Below, piece after piece: positions 6,448 to 14,355 of a DNA stretch of 30,874 nucleotides. Numbering within the stretch: the stretch's first letter is position 1; every line of letters starts with the position of its first letter. The stretch is from a virus. A program made the translations under genes and the position numbers. The notes beneath the pieces were generated by a model. The model saw only the letters and a program-made list of their open reading frames with translations, did not search any database and was not told the origin of the DNA. The DNA is taken from the IMG/VR virus record IMGVR_UViG_3300023242_000538, positions 1-30,874 of that record; one strand, written 5' to 3'.

Positions 6448-6538
6448 AAAGTTAAATTATTGTTAACATAGTAAAAGTGTAATACACTTTAGGTGTATAT
6501 TTGTACCAGCAATAAAGCTAAAGCAAATTACAGGAATT
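6446..6538 (+). promoter_or_regulatory. Promoter/operator/leader module, copy 1
   Basis: The module contains three parts. First, a conserved block at 6446-6466 centred on GTTAAATTATTGTTAA. Second, a perfect odd-centred inverted repeat AAAGTGTA-A-TACACTTT (6474-6490). Third, a -7 box TATATTTG (6496-6503) followed by a 35-nt leader up to the ATG at 6539. No TTTG sits at the normal -33 spacing; the inverted repeat occupies that place, so it is a plausible operator or activator site. The same elements recur at 12609-12700, with a 43-nt box-plus-leader differing at only two positions. Confidence 0.75.
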
Positions 6539-6796
6539 ATGGAAAATAGTAGTAATATTTTAATCCAACTTGGCGGAATTGCCTATGATGCAACGCAATT
6601 AAAAGAAAAATTAAACGCATTAATTGAAACGCCCAAAAACCGCCAGCAAGTTTTAGACGGAGGGCATAAAGACGATTATAAAAAATGGTACAATACCGCA
6701 TCTAATGACATGCAAAACAAAACAAATGAGCAGTTTTTACTTGCTAAAAAAGACTTTATTGCTAACATTAAAGAAATTTTATTAATCCTTGAATAA
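6539..6796 (+). CDS. Small helical protein, unknown
   Basis: The product has 85 residues, largely helical and polar, with a hydrophobic C-terminal end (IKEILLILE). It is the first gene behind promoter/leader module 1 and starts a block of five small genes before the primase-helicase. Not recognised; a host-takeover or replication accessory role is possible only by position. Confidence 0.65.
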   Translation: MENSSNILIQLGGIAYDATQLKEKLNALIETPKNRQQVLDGGHKDDYKKWYNTASNDMQNKTNEQFLLAKKDFIANIKEILLILE

Positions 6797-6821
6797 CATG
6801 ACCTCTTAAATTACAGAACTT

Positions 6822-7046
6822 ATGAAAAAAACCACTAAAAAAATGTTCACGCACCGACTGGAGCAGGAGCAGCACGACACACTCAAAACCATTGCAACGC
6901 GGTTAAATAAAACCAAAGGGTACAAGTTCCCTATTGCAACGCGTGAGCAGTTAGACGAGATTGAACTAATTGAGTTCAGCACTGGGTTACTATTTACAGG
7001 GTTCTCGAAAGTCGAGGCCGCGGCATTCATTAATAAAATAGAGTAA
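6822..7046 (+). CDS. Small protein, unknown
   Basis: The product has 74 residues: a basic N-terminus (MKKTTKKMFTHRLEQ), an N-terminal helix and a C-terminal half with IATREQLDEIELIEF...GFSKVEAAAFINKIE. Its start is preceded by AAATTACAGAACTT, a close variant of the leader end of module 1 (AAATTACAGGAATT). One nucleotide separates its stop from the next start. No family recognised. A shadow frame of similar length on the opposite strand was rejected because this frame continues the tight gene array. Confidence 0.65.
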   Translation: MKKTTKKMFTHRLEQEQHDTLKTIATRLNKTKGYKFPIATREQLDEIELIEFSTGLLFTGFSKVEAAAFINKIE

Positions 7047-7047
7047 T

Positions 7048-7269
7048 ATGAAAACAGTAAAAGAGTGGTATGATTTACTGCCCGAGGATATTAGAATTAA
7101 AGCTTACGCAAACACCCACTTAAATCACTTGCAGCACTCAGAAAATACGCTTAATCGCGCTTTATGGGGATCTTTTATTTTTAGCCAAACACCAGAAGGG
7201 CAGGAGTACTGGCTTAACGCGGCTTATTTAAAAGTAAATACAGAAACAATCACCAATAAAATAGAGTAG
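7048..7269 (+). CDS. Small 'VK-W-LP' family protein, paralogue 1
   Basis: The product has 73 residues (MKTVKEWYDLLPEDIRIKAYANT... SFIFSQTPEGQEYW). It aligns over its length with the gene at 7485-7679: both have MK-x-VK-x-W, LP, A--NT, AL--SF and PE---YW. Small proteins of this pattern are frequent in Bacteroidota phages; their function is unknown to me. One-nucleotide spacing on both sides indicates a translationally coupled array. It ends in TAG. Confidence 0.75.
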   Translation: MKTVKEWYDLLPEDIRIKAYANTHLNHLQHSENTLNRALWGSFIFSQTPEGQEYWLNAAYLKVNTETITNKIE

Positions 7270-7270
7270 T

Positions 7271-7474
7271 ATGAAAAACTTAGATTTAAAAATTGACAAT
7301 TTAGATTTAAAAACTTTGTATTTAATAACAGAAGCGGCTTATGTTTTTAATATTAGTTTCAACTCTTGGTGCTTAACAGTTGAAGAGGACTATTTAGAGT
7401 ATGCCGCAAAGAAAGAATCACCTAAAACATTTTCGCAATGGGTAAATGGTCAAATAATTGCCTTAACTTCTTAA
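7271..7474 (+). CDS. Small acidic protein, unknown
   Basis: The product has 67 residues and begins with a short internal repeat (NLDLKIDNLDLKTL). Aromatic and acidic residues dominate the rest (FNSWCLTVEEDYLEYAAKKE). It lies between the two paralogous VK-W-LP proteins. No family recognised. Confidence 0.6.
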   Translation: MKNLDLKIDNLDLKTLYLITEAAYVFNISFNSWCLTVEEDYLEYAAKKESPKTFSQWVNGQIIALTS

Positions 7475-7484
7475 TTAAAACCTT

Positions 7485-7679
7485 ATGAAAAAAGTAAAAG
7501 ATTGGTTCAAAATGCTGCCTAAAGAAGAGAGCCGCCGCGCTATTTCTAACACCTCGAAGAAGCAGCTAGAGAGCGAAGCCCCCGACTTATGGCACGCGCT
7601 TACTACGTCCTTCGTTTGGAGCGATAGCCCAGAAAAAGTGCTTTACTGGGTACGGGTATCTGATAACATAGTGAAATAA
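7485..7679 (+). CDS. Small 'VK-W-LP' family protein, paralogue 2
   Basis: The product has 64 residues (MKKVKDWFKMLPKEESRRAISNT... SFVWSDSPEKVLYW). It is homologous to the product of 7048-7269 and nine residues shorter. The conserved W, LP, NT, AL, SF and YW positions suggest a small folded helical domain. The stop codon overlaps the start of the primase-helicase (TAATG), linking their expression. Confidence 0.75.
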   Translation: MKKVKDWFKMLPKEESRRAISNTSKKQLESEAPDLWHALTTSFVWSDSPEKVLYWVRVSDNIVK

Positions 7680-10045
7680 TGGATCAGAAACTCAACATAG
7701 CTACTGCCCTCGGCGCTAAGTCGAAGGTATGGAAAAACAAGGCTTGGAAGTGGTCGGACTTCGCCGCAAAACTGCGCGAAGGTCAAAAGACAAACGAGAC
7801 CTATAAGGAGTTCATTAACGCCTCTAAGGAGGAGCAGAGCAAAATAAAGGACGTAGGCGGGTATGTAGGCGGGTATTTGCGCGGTGGTAAGCGCAGCCCC
7901 TCAACGGTTGTAAGCCGTCAACTAGCAACGCTAGACATCGACTTCGCCCACCTAGAGTTCTGGGAGGATTTCACAATGCTTTTCAACTGTGCCGCAATTA
8001 TACACGGTACTCACAAGCATTCAGACCTAACACCTCGTTACCGCTTACTTATCCCACTTAGCCGCGAGGCAACGCCTGACGAGTACGTGGCGGTAAGTCG
8101 TAAGATAGCGGGAGTGCTTGGGATCGAGCTATTTGATAATACGACCTTCGAGACTAACCGCCTTATGTTTTGGCCCTCGAGCCCTAAAGACGTGGAGTAC
8201 TACTTCGAGAAGCAGGACGGGCCTTGGCTGGACGTTGACCAAACGCTTGATTCCTACATCGATTGGAGGGACACAAGCCTCTGGCCAACGGCTGACAGGA
8301 AGATCCGTGAACTTGGGGAGGCTTCAAAGAAGCAGGAAGATCCCACAGAGAAAAAAGGAATAATAGGAGCGTTTTGCCGTACTTACACTATCTCGCAAGC
8401 TATTGAGGCGTTCTTAAGTGATGAGTACCTTGCTACAGCAGACGACAAGCGGTACACCTACACCAAGGGCAGCACGGCTGCGGGGCTTATGGTTTACGAA
8501 GACACTTTCGCCTACTCGCACCACGGGACAGACCCTTGCGGCGGTAAGCTATCCAACGCGTTTGACCTTGTAAGACTGCATAAGTTCGGACATTTCGATA
8601 ACGAGACCAACACGTCCGCTCGGCCTAAGTCGTTCGTAGCTATGGAGGACTTCTCCCGTGAAGACGCGGGGGTCAAGGCTACACTTATAGCTGAGATGTT
8701 TGAGACCTCGGACTACGACTACGCGGACGACGCCCCAAACGTTGAAGGCGACCAAGAGGACACGACTTGGGCAGAAGCTCTGGAGGTTGACGGCAAAGGG
8801 AAGCCGCTTTCAAGTGCTCGAAATATAACCGTAATTTTTGCAAACGACCCACGGCTTAAAGATACCTTTAAAAGGAATCAATTTGATACAAAACGGTACG
8901 TATTTAGGACGCTCCCGTGGCGTAAAATCTCAACCCCCGAACCTATTAAGGACGTGGACTACTCGGGCGTTAGGAATTACATTGAGACTATCTATGGCAT
9001 AAGCGGCTCGTTAAAGATTGACGACTCCCTCGCTATCGAGTTTGAAAAACAGAGCTTTCATCCGATTAAAGACTACCTCAACTCGTTGGAGTGGGACGGT
9101 ACAAAAAGAATTGATAACTTACTTGCTGACTACTTCGGAGCACTAGAGAGCCTCTATACGCAGGAGGCGGTACGAAAATTTATGGTTGCCTCGGTTAAAC
9201 GTGTATTCGTTCCGGGCTGCAAGTACGACAACGTGCTGACGCTCGTAGGTGCAGAAGGTACTAAGAAATCTAGCTTTTTCAAGATACTTGGTAAAGTGTG
9301 GTTTTCTGATACGTTCATGACGGTGCAAGGTAAAGAGGCTCTTGAGCAAATACAAGGCGCGTGGATCATCGAAATGGCAGAGCTCGCAGGACTGCGCAAG
9401 GCCGAGGTTGAGGCAGTAAAGCACTTCATCACCAAACAAGAGGACAGCTTTAGACCCGCATACGCTCGAACGTCCGAGACTTATAAGCGTCAATGCGTTT
9501 TCGTAGGGTCAACAAACGAGCGGAACTTCCTAACGGGGGCGAATGGTAACAGACGTTTCCTTCCTATCGAAGTAATACCAGAGCGCGTAAAGAAGGACGT
9601 TTGGACTGATCTAGTGCCTGAGGTTGACCAACTCTGGGCGGAGGCCGTGCAGCTCTTCAAAGCTGGAGAAACGCTCTTCCTATCTAGCGAAGCCGAGGCC
9701 TTGGCTAAACGTAAGCAGCTCGAACACTCAGAGAGCGACGAGCGTAAGGGCTTACTTGAGCAGTACCTTGAGGCAAGGCTGCCGAGCAAATGGGCTGAGA
9801 TGGATATTTACGAACGTAGAATGTACCTAGAGGGTAAGACAGACAAAGGCGACGCGCGGCAGGTAGTCTGTATTGCGGAGGTGTGGGCCGAGTGTTTCGG
9901 TAAGAACAGGGAGGATATGGATAGGTACAAAACCCGCGACATCAACGACCTTATGAAGTCCGTTGAAGGTTGGGAGTATAAAGCAACGACTAAGAATTTC
10001 GGAACTTATGGCAAACAGAAATACTACGCAAGAGAGGAACTCTAA
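7679..10045 (+). CDS. Primase-VapE-type helicase fusion protein
   Basis: The product has 788 residues. The N-terminal ~200 residues look like an archaeo-eukaryotic-type primase domain: LDID with Asp86 and Asp88, then HGTHKH and RYRLLIPLSR, and FETNRLMFWPS. The C-terminal half is a VapE-like superfamily 3-type ATPase, with Walker A GAEGTKKSS at 524-532, an acidic WIIEMAEL Walker B, and FVGSTNERNFL followed by GNRRFLPIEV (sensor and arginine region). This primase-helicase would prime and unwind for the family A polymerase upstream. The ATG at 7679 overlaps the preceding stop. 'Virulence-associated E' is only a historical family name; the role is replication. Confidence 0.9.
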   Translation: MDQKLNIATALGAKSKVWKNKAWKWSDFAAKLREGQKTNETYKEFINASKEEQSKIKDVGGYVGGYLRGGKRSPSTVVSRQLATLDIDFAHLEFWEDFTMLFNCAAIIHGTHKHSDLTPRYRLLIPLSREATPDEYVAVSRKIAGVLGIELFDNTTFETNRLMFWPSSPKDVEYYFEKQDGPWLDVDQTLDSYIDWRDTSLWPTADRKIRELGEASKKQEDPTEKKGIIGAFCRTYTISQAIEAFLSDEYLATADDKRYTYTKGSTAAGLMVYEDTFAYSHHGTDPCGGKLSNAFDLVRLHKFGHFDNETNTSARPKSFVAMEDFSREDAGVKATLIAEMFETSDYDYADDAPNVEGDQEDTTWAEALEVDGKGKPLSSARNITVIFANDPRLKDTFKRNQFDTKRYVFRTLPWRKISTPEPIKDVDYSGVRNYIETIYGISGSLKIDDSLAIEFEKQSFHPIKDYLNSLEWDGTKRIDNLLADYFGALESLYTQEAVRKFMVASVKRVFVPGCKYDNVLTLVGAEGTKKSSFFKILGKVWFSDTFMTVQGKEALEQIQGAWIIEMAELAGLRKAEVEAVKHFITKQEDSFRPAYARTSETYKRQCVFVGSTNERNFLTGANGNRRFLPIEVIPERVKKDVWTDLVPEVDQLWAEAVQLFKAGETLFLSSEAEALAKRKQLEHSESDERKGLLEQYLEARLPSKWAEMDIYERRMYLEGKTDKGDARQVVCIAEVWAECFGKNREDMDRYKTRDINDLMKSVEGWEYKATTKNFGTYGKQKYYAREEL

Positions 10046-10214
10046 ACGGATTGCACTTGTGCAGCTAGTGCTAAACGGAATAAGCTACTACGACGCTGCA
10101 AGGAGGCTTAGAATGGCACACGTAACCGCCCGCTTTATAATGGAGGACTTCCACGACGCGGGCGGCTACTTAATAGTTGAATCAAAAATAAATAAACATG
10201 AAAATAATATCTGA
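10008..10214 (+). CDS. Small HTH-like protein
   Basis: The product has 68 residues from the ATG at 10008, starting inside the last 38 bases of the primase-helicase gene. Residues about 12-45 (RIALVQLVLNGISYYDAARRLRMAHVTARFIMEDF) read as a homeodomain/Fis-like helix-turn-helix: 'NGISYYDAARRLRMAHVTAR' has the turn spacing expected. An upstream start at 9963 exists in frame but would overlap the helicase gene further and lacks a better context. The next gene overlaps its 3' end. A DNA-binding role is likely; the target is unknown. Confidence 0.7.
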   Translation: MANRNTTQERNSKRIALVQLVLNGISYYDAARRLRMAHVTARFIMEDFHDAGGYLIVESKINKHENNI

Positions 10215-10485
10215 AAAGCGCATTGAGCAGAAGCTCTTGCAGTCGATTAAAAAAGTAGGGGGCTACACTATTAAGTTACTCCCTACGTTCGTTTCGGGAC
10301 TGCCTGACAGGTTAGTAATGCTACAGGGCCGCTCGTATTTCGTGGAGCTTAAAGCCTCGGGAAAACGTGCAAGGCCCGACCAAGTACTAGTTCATAAACG
10401 GCTGGAGAAATTAGGCTTTGTAGTTGCTGTAATTGACAGCGTAGAAGGGATTGACGCGTTTGTTGAAAATATAACGGATGTTTAA
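10198..10485 (+). CDS. VRR-NUC domain nuclease
   Basis: The product has 95 residues and consists of a single VRR-NUC (PD-(D/E)XK) domain: Glu10 in the first helix, GLPDR with Asp37, YFVELKASG with Glu50 and Lys52, and the RPDQ glutamine near residue 62, followed by HKRLEKLGF and VVAVIDS. Stand-alone VRR-NUC proteins of this size are common in phage replication clusters next to VapE and SNF2 genes. They are thought to be structure-specific nucleases, such as Holliday junction resolvases. It overlaps both neighbours by a few bases. Confidence 0.9.
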   Translation: MKIISEKRIEQKLLQSIKKVGGYTIKLLPTFVSGLPDRLVMLQGRSYFVELKASGKRARPDQVLVHKRLEKLGFVVAVIDSVEGIDAFVENITDV

Positions 10486-11224
10486 GTTAATGCAGGGCGA
10501 CTGCCTCGAACTTATGGACTACGTGCCTAGTGGTAGCGTTGACGCTATTATAACAGACCCCCCGTATGGTACGACCGCCTGCAAGTGGGATAGTGTTATA
10601 CCGTTTGACTTGATGTGGGAGCAGTTGAATAGAATTATAAAGCCTAACGGTGCTATTGTTTTGTTTGGTAGTGAGCCGTTTAGTTCGGCTCTACGAATGA
10701 GTAATATTAAGAATTATAAGTATGATTGGGTTTGGGATAAAAAAAGAGTTACTGGTTTTTTAAACGCAAAAAAACAACCTCTTAGAAATATTGAAATAAT
10801 AACTGTTTTTTATGAGAACCAAGTTACCTACAACCCACAACCTTATAAAAAAAGTACAGTAGGTAATATGGGAGTTAGTGCTAAAAACCGTTCAACTCAG
10901 GTTTACGGTAAATCTAAAGTAACGCAGACCGACAACTTAAACGAATACGGATATCCCCGCACGTTGATAACAGAAATAGGAGTAATCAATAATTTAAGTA
11001 AGGATAAAAGCGGGCACCACCCAACTCAAAAACCAGTAGCCTTAATGGAATATTTAATTAAAACCTACACCAACGAAGGCGAGACCGTTCTGGACTTCAC
11101 AATGGGCAGCGGCACAACAGGCGTTTCGTGTGGCAATCTCTCGCGTAAGTTCATAGGGATTGAACGAGATGAAAAGTACTTCGAGATAGCCTCGAAGCGA
11201 ATAACAGAAGCTTATCAAATATAA
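10478..11224 (+). CDS. DNA methyltransferase (DPPY motif, beta-like order)
   Basis: The product has 248 residues. Motif IV DPPYG (27-31) comes first, the target-recognition segment follows (about 75-175), and the AdoMet-binding motif DFTMGSGTTG (206-215) is near the C-terminus. This is the order of beta-group amino methyltransferases, and DPPY suggests N6-adenine or N4-cytosine methylation. The segment 'HHPTQKPVALMEYLI' before motif I is typical of the family. No restriction partner is visible, so it is an orphan enzyme, perhaps protecting phage DNA from host restriction or marking replicated DNA. From about 10730 to 11050 the DNA is AT-richer than its neighbours, hinting that the recognition domain was exchanged. 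Confidence 0.93.
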   Translation: MFKLMQGDCLELMDYVPSGSVDAIITDPPYGTTACKWDSVIPFDLMWEQLNRIIKPNGAIVLFGSEPFSSALRMSNIKNYKYDWVWDKKRVTGFLNAKKQPLRNIEIITVFYENQVTYNPQPYKKSTVGNMGVSAKNRSTQVYGKSKVTQTDNLNEYGYPRTLITEIGVINNLSKDKSGHHPTQKPVALMEYLIKTYTNEGETVLDFTMGSGTTGVSCGNLSRKFIGIERDEKYFEIASKRITEAYQI

Positions 11225-12618
11225 TGAACGAGTTAAACTTACATAACTACCAGAAGGGAAGCATTGAGCATTTGCTAAAGTACTCACACTCAGGTCTCTT
11301 CCAAGAAATGGGTTTAGGCAAAACAGTATCAACGCTCACAGCTATTAAGCGGCTTAAGTTCGAGGAGTTTGAGATTGACGCTGCGCTAGTCATCGCTCCT
11401 AAGCGGGTCGCTGAATCGGTGTGGTCGGCAGAAGTGGAGAAGTGGGCGCACCTAAAGGGTTTGCGCATATCTAAGATTATAGGTACCGAGCGGCAGCGTA
11501 AGGATGCGGTACGGGTCAAGGCTGACATCTATATGTTAGGCCGCGACAACGTGGTTTGGTTCCAGTCTATGTACCAAAGCCTTAAAGTTCTAGGGGAGGA
11601 CGTTATGCTTGTGATCGACGAATCTAGTTCGTTCAAAAACCCAAAGAGCCAACGCTTCAAGGCCCTGAAGCACTTGCAGCCCTACTTCACTAGAATATGC
11701 ATCTTAACAGGTACGCCCGCGCCTAACGGCCTTATCGACTTATGGTCGCAGATATGGCTGCTGGATCGGGGGGAGCGGCTCGGTAAAACGCTGACGGGTT
11801 TCAGGGACAAGTACTTTAGCCCTGGTAAGCGTAACGGACATATCGTGTTTAACTATAACCCTCAGGAGGGCAGCGATACCCTCATACACGCCGCTATAGG
11901 AGACATCTGTATATCTATGAAAGCGGAGGACTACCTCGATATGCCTCCCGCTATTTACAACGATATAAGCCTTGACCTGGGGGCCGCGGTTATGAAGCGG
12001 TACACCGACTTCGAGCGCGACAAAGTACTAGAGCTCGTTAGCGGGGTAGACGACAGCGGCGAGGTTTCCGCGCTTAATGCGGCAGCCCTATCAAACAAGC
12101 TGCTGCAATTCGCTGGAGGGGCGGTGTATGATGAGGAGCGCACCGTTCACACTATACACGCGGTTAAACTCGAAGCCGCGGAGGAGGTTATCGAAGCGGC
12201 AAACGGTAAGCCCGTGCTGCTTGCTTACACGTACAAGCACGAGCTGGATAGGTTGCTGGTAAAACTTAAGAAGTACGGCCCGGTAAAGCTCGAGACCAAC
12301 CAACATATCAAAGAATGGAACGCGGGTAAAATACCTATACTACTCATGCACCCCGCCTCTGGTGGGCACGGGCTGAACTTGCAAGAGGGCTCCAATATTG
12401 CGCTGTGGTATTCCTGCAACTGGTCGCTCGAGCTTTACCAACAGTTCAACAAGAGACTAGACCGACAAGGACAACAGGAACGTGTTACAATTAATCGACT
12501 GGTCGCCGTTGGCACGGAGGACGAGAGAGTGATTGCAGCGCTGGATAGTAAAGCTAATACACAGGAGAGCCTTATGCAGTCAATCAAAGCGAAGATTGAC
12601 AAGTATTTAAAAAGTTAA
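11224..12618 (+). CDS. SNF2-family DNA-dependent ATPase/helicase
   Basis: The product has 464 residues. Superfamily 2 motifs run in order: EMGLGKT Walker A (28-34), LVIAPKRV motif Ia, IDESSSFKN motif II with Asp132-Glu133, LTGTPAPNGLIDLWSQ motif III, LLAYTYK motif IV region, and QQFNKRLDRQGQ motif VI (406-417). It is a compact phage SNF2 protein; such proteins occur next to VRR-NUC, VapE and polymerase genes and are thought to remodel replication or recombination intermediates. The ATG is immediately downstream of the methyltransferase stop (overlapping A). The second promoter/operator module begins at its stop codon. Confidence 0.93.
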   Translation: MNELNLHNYQKGSIEHLLKYSHSGLFQEMGLGKTVSTLTAIKRLKFEEFEIDAALVIAPKRVAESVWSAEVEKWAHLKGLRISKIIGTERQRKDAVRVKADIYMLGRDNVVWFQSMYQSLKVLGEDVMLVIDESSSFKNPKSQRFKALKHLQPYFTRICILTGTPAPNGLIDLWSQIWLLDRGERLGKTLTGFRDKYFSPGKRNGHIVFNYNPQEGSDTLIHAAIGDICISMKAEDYLDMPPAIYNDISLDLGAAVMKRYTDFERDKVLELVSGVDDSGEVSALNAAALSNKLLQFAGGAVYDEERTVHTIHAVKLEAAEEVIEAANGKPVLLAYTYKHELDRLLVKLKKYGPVKLETNQHIKEWNAGKIPILLMHPASGGHGLNLQEGSNIALWYSCNWSLELYQQFNKRLDRQGQQERVTINRLVAVGTEDERVIAALDSKANTQESLMQSIKAKIDKYLKS

Positions 12619-12700
12619 ATAATTGTTAAAGCGTATTACACTTTTAAGGCGCGGGCTTATATTTGTACCAGCAATAACGCTAAAGCAAATTACAGGAACT
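12609..12700 (+). promoter_or_regulatory. Promoter/operator/leader module, copy 2
   Basis: The module has the same parts as at 6446-6538: the block with GTTAAATAATTGTTAA (12609-12629), an inverted repeat AAAGCGTA-T-TACACTTT (12628-12644, one mismatch), a -7 box TATATTTG (12658-12665) and a leader to the ATG at 12701. Box-plus-leader is 43 nt in both copies with two differences. The inverted repeat is 13 nt from the -7 box here against 5 nt in copy 1, so repression or activation strength may differ. Confidence 0.75.
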
Positions 12701-12910
12701 ATGAAGGTATTTAAAATAACGACAGTAAATTTATCTCTCGATAATAGCGAAGTATTAATTTACGGAAAAGCTCCTTTTGTTGTAGTGTATAAAAAGTATA
12801 ATCAAATTTTAAAATACTTAACGCACGAAGACGTCCAGTTTTTGCTGAAAACAAAGAAAGCTATCAAAAAGGCCAGTCAAAAAAACATTTTGAAAATACT
12901 TAACCCTTAG
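12701..12910 (+). CDS. Small basic protein, unknown
   Basis: The product has 69 residues from the ATG at 12701. A longer frame begins with TTG at 12623, but the promoter and the leader shared with copy 1 place the true start at 12701. The N-terminal half is beta-like (MKVFKITTVNLSLDNSEVLI), and the C-terminal half is a lysine-rich helix (KTKKAIKKASQKNILKI). It could bind nucleic acid; no family recognised. It ends in TAG. Confidence 0.7.
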   Translation: MKVFKITTVNLSLDNSEVLIYGKAPFVVVYKKYNQILKYLTHEDVQFLLKTKKAIKKASQKNILKILNP

Positions 12911-12915
12911 AAATT

Positions 12916-13215
12916 ATGAAATCAACTACATCAAAAACACTAGCTTCCAAAATCGAGAAGCTTGTAGCCGACAAGCATCTGAACCGCAACTCTACTGTAT
13001 TCGACTGGCTTATGCGGGTCTCTAGGGGTTCGGATAGAATACGCCCCGTAAACGTGCAGGGTAGAGGTAATTACCGCACTACGTCCGACAGGACGCGCGA
13101 GATAACCTCAGCCCTAATCGGGTTAGGTATTGAGTTCAGACTTACCAACGATGCGCCTCAAGGCGGTAAAACGGGGGCGTTAATAACTATAACTACTAAA
13201 GTAAAACAGGTATGA
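12916..13215 (+). CDS. Small basic protein, unknown
   Basis: The product has 99 residues and is rich in Arg, Lys and Thr. It has a helical N-terminal half (ASKIEKLVADKHLNRNSTVFDWLMRV) and a probable beta C-terminal half (IEFRLTNDAPQGGKTGALITITTK). It lies 5 nt after the previous gene and overlaps the next by 4 nt (ATGA). A small winged or beta-hairpin nucleic-acid binder is possible, but no family is recognised. Confidence 0.65.
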   Translation: MKSTTSKTLASKIEKLVADKHLNRNSTVFDWLMRVSRGSDRIRPVNVQGRGNYRTTSDRTREITSALIGLGIEFRLTNDAPQGGKTGALITITTKVKQV

Positions 13216-13616
13216 GTTTCCAGAAACGAATGCAGGATCTAAGGAACTTCCTAGACATAGAGGACGCCTTGAGCACTAAGACCGAGCAACTACTGCAAGC
13301 GGTTGAGCTGGAGCACGCTAAGGCTCTCCCTAAGAAGCGGGCCGCGGTTAAGAATGTTGTACCGCAGCAGCGGATCAGCGTAGAGATTATAGAGCGCGGG
13401 ACTACTAGTGTGGTCGAATTTGAGAACGAGAAGAGCCTTAACGCGTTTCTAGTGCTCAAGCAGAAAACAAGGGCTAAATACGTTTATGAGGCGGTAGGAG
13501 CTCCTCCTCGGTTTCCTTATGTAAATGGACTCCCTGCTAGGGAGGAGGAGCTGCGCTGGATGCGGAAAGTCGATGAAAAATGTGGGGCGTTTAACGTTAA
13601 AATTGGCAGGGTATGA
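13212..13616 (+). CDS. Unknown early protein
   Basis: The product has 134 residues. The N-terminal 40 residues form a predicted helix (FQKRMQDLRNFLDIEDALSTKTEQLLQAVELEHAKAL). A basic stretch (PKKRAAVKNVV) and a probable alpha/beta C-terminal part follow. It overlaps both neighbours by 4 nt (ATGA), so it belongs to the same coupled array. No family recognised. Confidence 0.65.
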   Translation: MSFQKRMQDLRNFLDIEDALSTKTEQLLQAVELEHAKALPKKRAAVKNVVPQQRISVEIIERGTTSVVEFENEKSLNAFLVLKQKTRAKYVYEAVGAPPRFPYVNGLPAREEELRWMRKVDEKCGAFNVKIGRV

Positions 13617-13786
13617 AAAAAGCAGAGAATTTTTACAAGTGGCTGCTGCGCTGTAAAAATGTGCATTTGGCCGACAATGAGGCAATGCTTAAGGCATTCG
13701 AGCGGGTAGAAAAAGGGAACGATTTAGAGGGAGTAATACTGCCTAAACTTAAACTTAAGACTATAAAATTATGCCAGTTAAAATAA
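13613..13786 (+). CDS. Small ORF of 57 residues overlapping the exonuclease start
   Basis: ATG at 13613 overlaps the previous TGA. The product is 57 residues, with a helical N-terminal part (MKKAENFYKWLLRCKNVHLADNEAMLKAFERVEKGND) that looks coding. The last ~13 residues are encoded by the start region of the exonuclease gene, including the duplicated leader at 13751-13773. The frame stops with TAA at 13784-13786. The short coupled gene is plausible; its function is unknown. Confidence 0.6.
   Translation: MKKAENFYKWLLRCKNVHLADNEAMLKAFERVEKGNDLEGVILPKLKLKTIKLCQLK
13751..13773 (+). repeat. 23-bp duplicated start region, copy 1
   Basis: The 23 bases beginning AAACTTAAGACTATAAAATT and ending in ATG are identical at 13751-13773 and 14354-14376. 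Each copy carries the start codon of the following gene. This supports 13771 rather than the second ATG at 13786 as the exonuclease start. Confidence 0.9.
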
Positions 13787-14355
13787 TGTACTATGACCTT
13801 GAAACGACAGGTCTGGATGAACGCAAACACGGGATACATCAATTCTCTTGGTTGCTGGAGATTGACGGTGAAATAGCCGAGGAGCACGATTATAAAGTTA
13901 GACCGAACCCGAAAGCCCTACTCGATGAAACAGCCTTAGCAATAGGCCACGTAACAGCGGAGCAGGTGCAGGCTTACGAACCAATGGAAAAGGTTTATAG
14001 GCGGTTCGTGGCCACAGTGCAGAAGTACGTCGATAAGTACGATACAAAAGATAAAATATATCTTTGCGGCTACAACTCCGCGGACTTTGATAACCGATTC
14101 CTAAGGGCTTGGTTTAAGCAAAACGGAGACAACTACTTCGGGTCTCTGTTCTACGGGGAGGATTTAGATGTTAGGATTTTGGCCGCTCAATACTTGCTTA
14201 ACCGACGGGTAAAAATGCCTGCGTTTAAACTTATAAACGTCGCCAAAGAGTTAGGTATCGAGGTGTTCGAGGAGAAGCTACACGACGCGGTCTATGACCT
14301 CTATTTGACAAGAGAGATTTATAAAATAGTAACGGGGCGAGAGTACGAAATTTAA
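13771..14355 (+). CDS. DEDDh 3'-5' exonuclease
   Basis: The product has 194 residues with the four DEDDh motifs: YYDLETTG with Asp9 and Glu11, CGYNSADFD with Asp105 and Asp107, and HDAVYD with His171 and Asp176. This is the DnaQ/epsilon-like fold. It may proofread, trim DNA ends or degrade RNA; the polymerase already has its own exonuclease, so a repair or recombination role is more likely. The start at 13771 is chosen because it directly follows the duplicated 23-bp leader. Confidence 0.9.
   Translation: MPVKIMYYDLETTGLDERKHGIHQFSWLLEIDGEIAEEHDYKVRPNPKALLDETALAIGHVTAEQVQAYEPMEKVYRRFVATVQKYVDKYDTKDKIYLCGYNSADFDNRFLRAWFKQNGDNYFGSLFYGEDLDVRILAAQYLLNRRVKMPAFKLINVAKELGIEVFEEKLHDAVYDLYLTREIYKIVTGREYEI

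Noticed and set aside
6460-6503. TTG at 6460-6462 as the -33 element of the promoter at 6496
   Set aside because: The spacer would be 33 bp, far over the usual 19-21 bp; the inverted repeat lies where the -33 element should be.
9143-9789. Several overlapping minus-strand frames opposite the primase-helicase
   Set aside because: The plus strand carries a protein with full Walker and sensor motifs here; the others are shadows.
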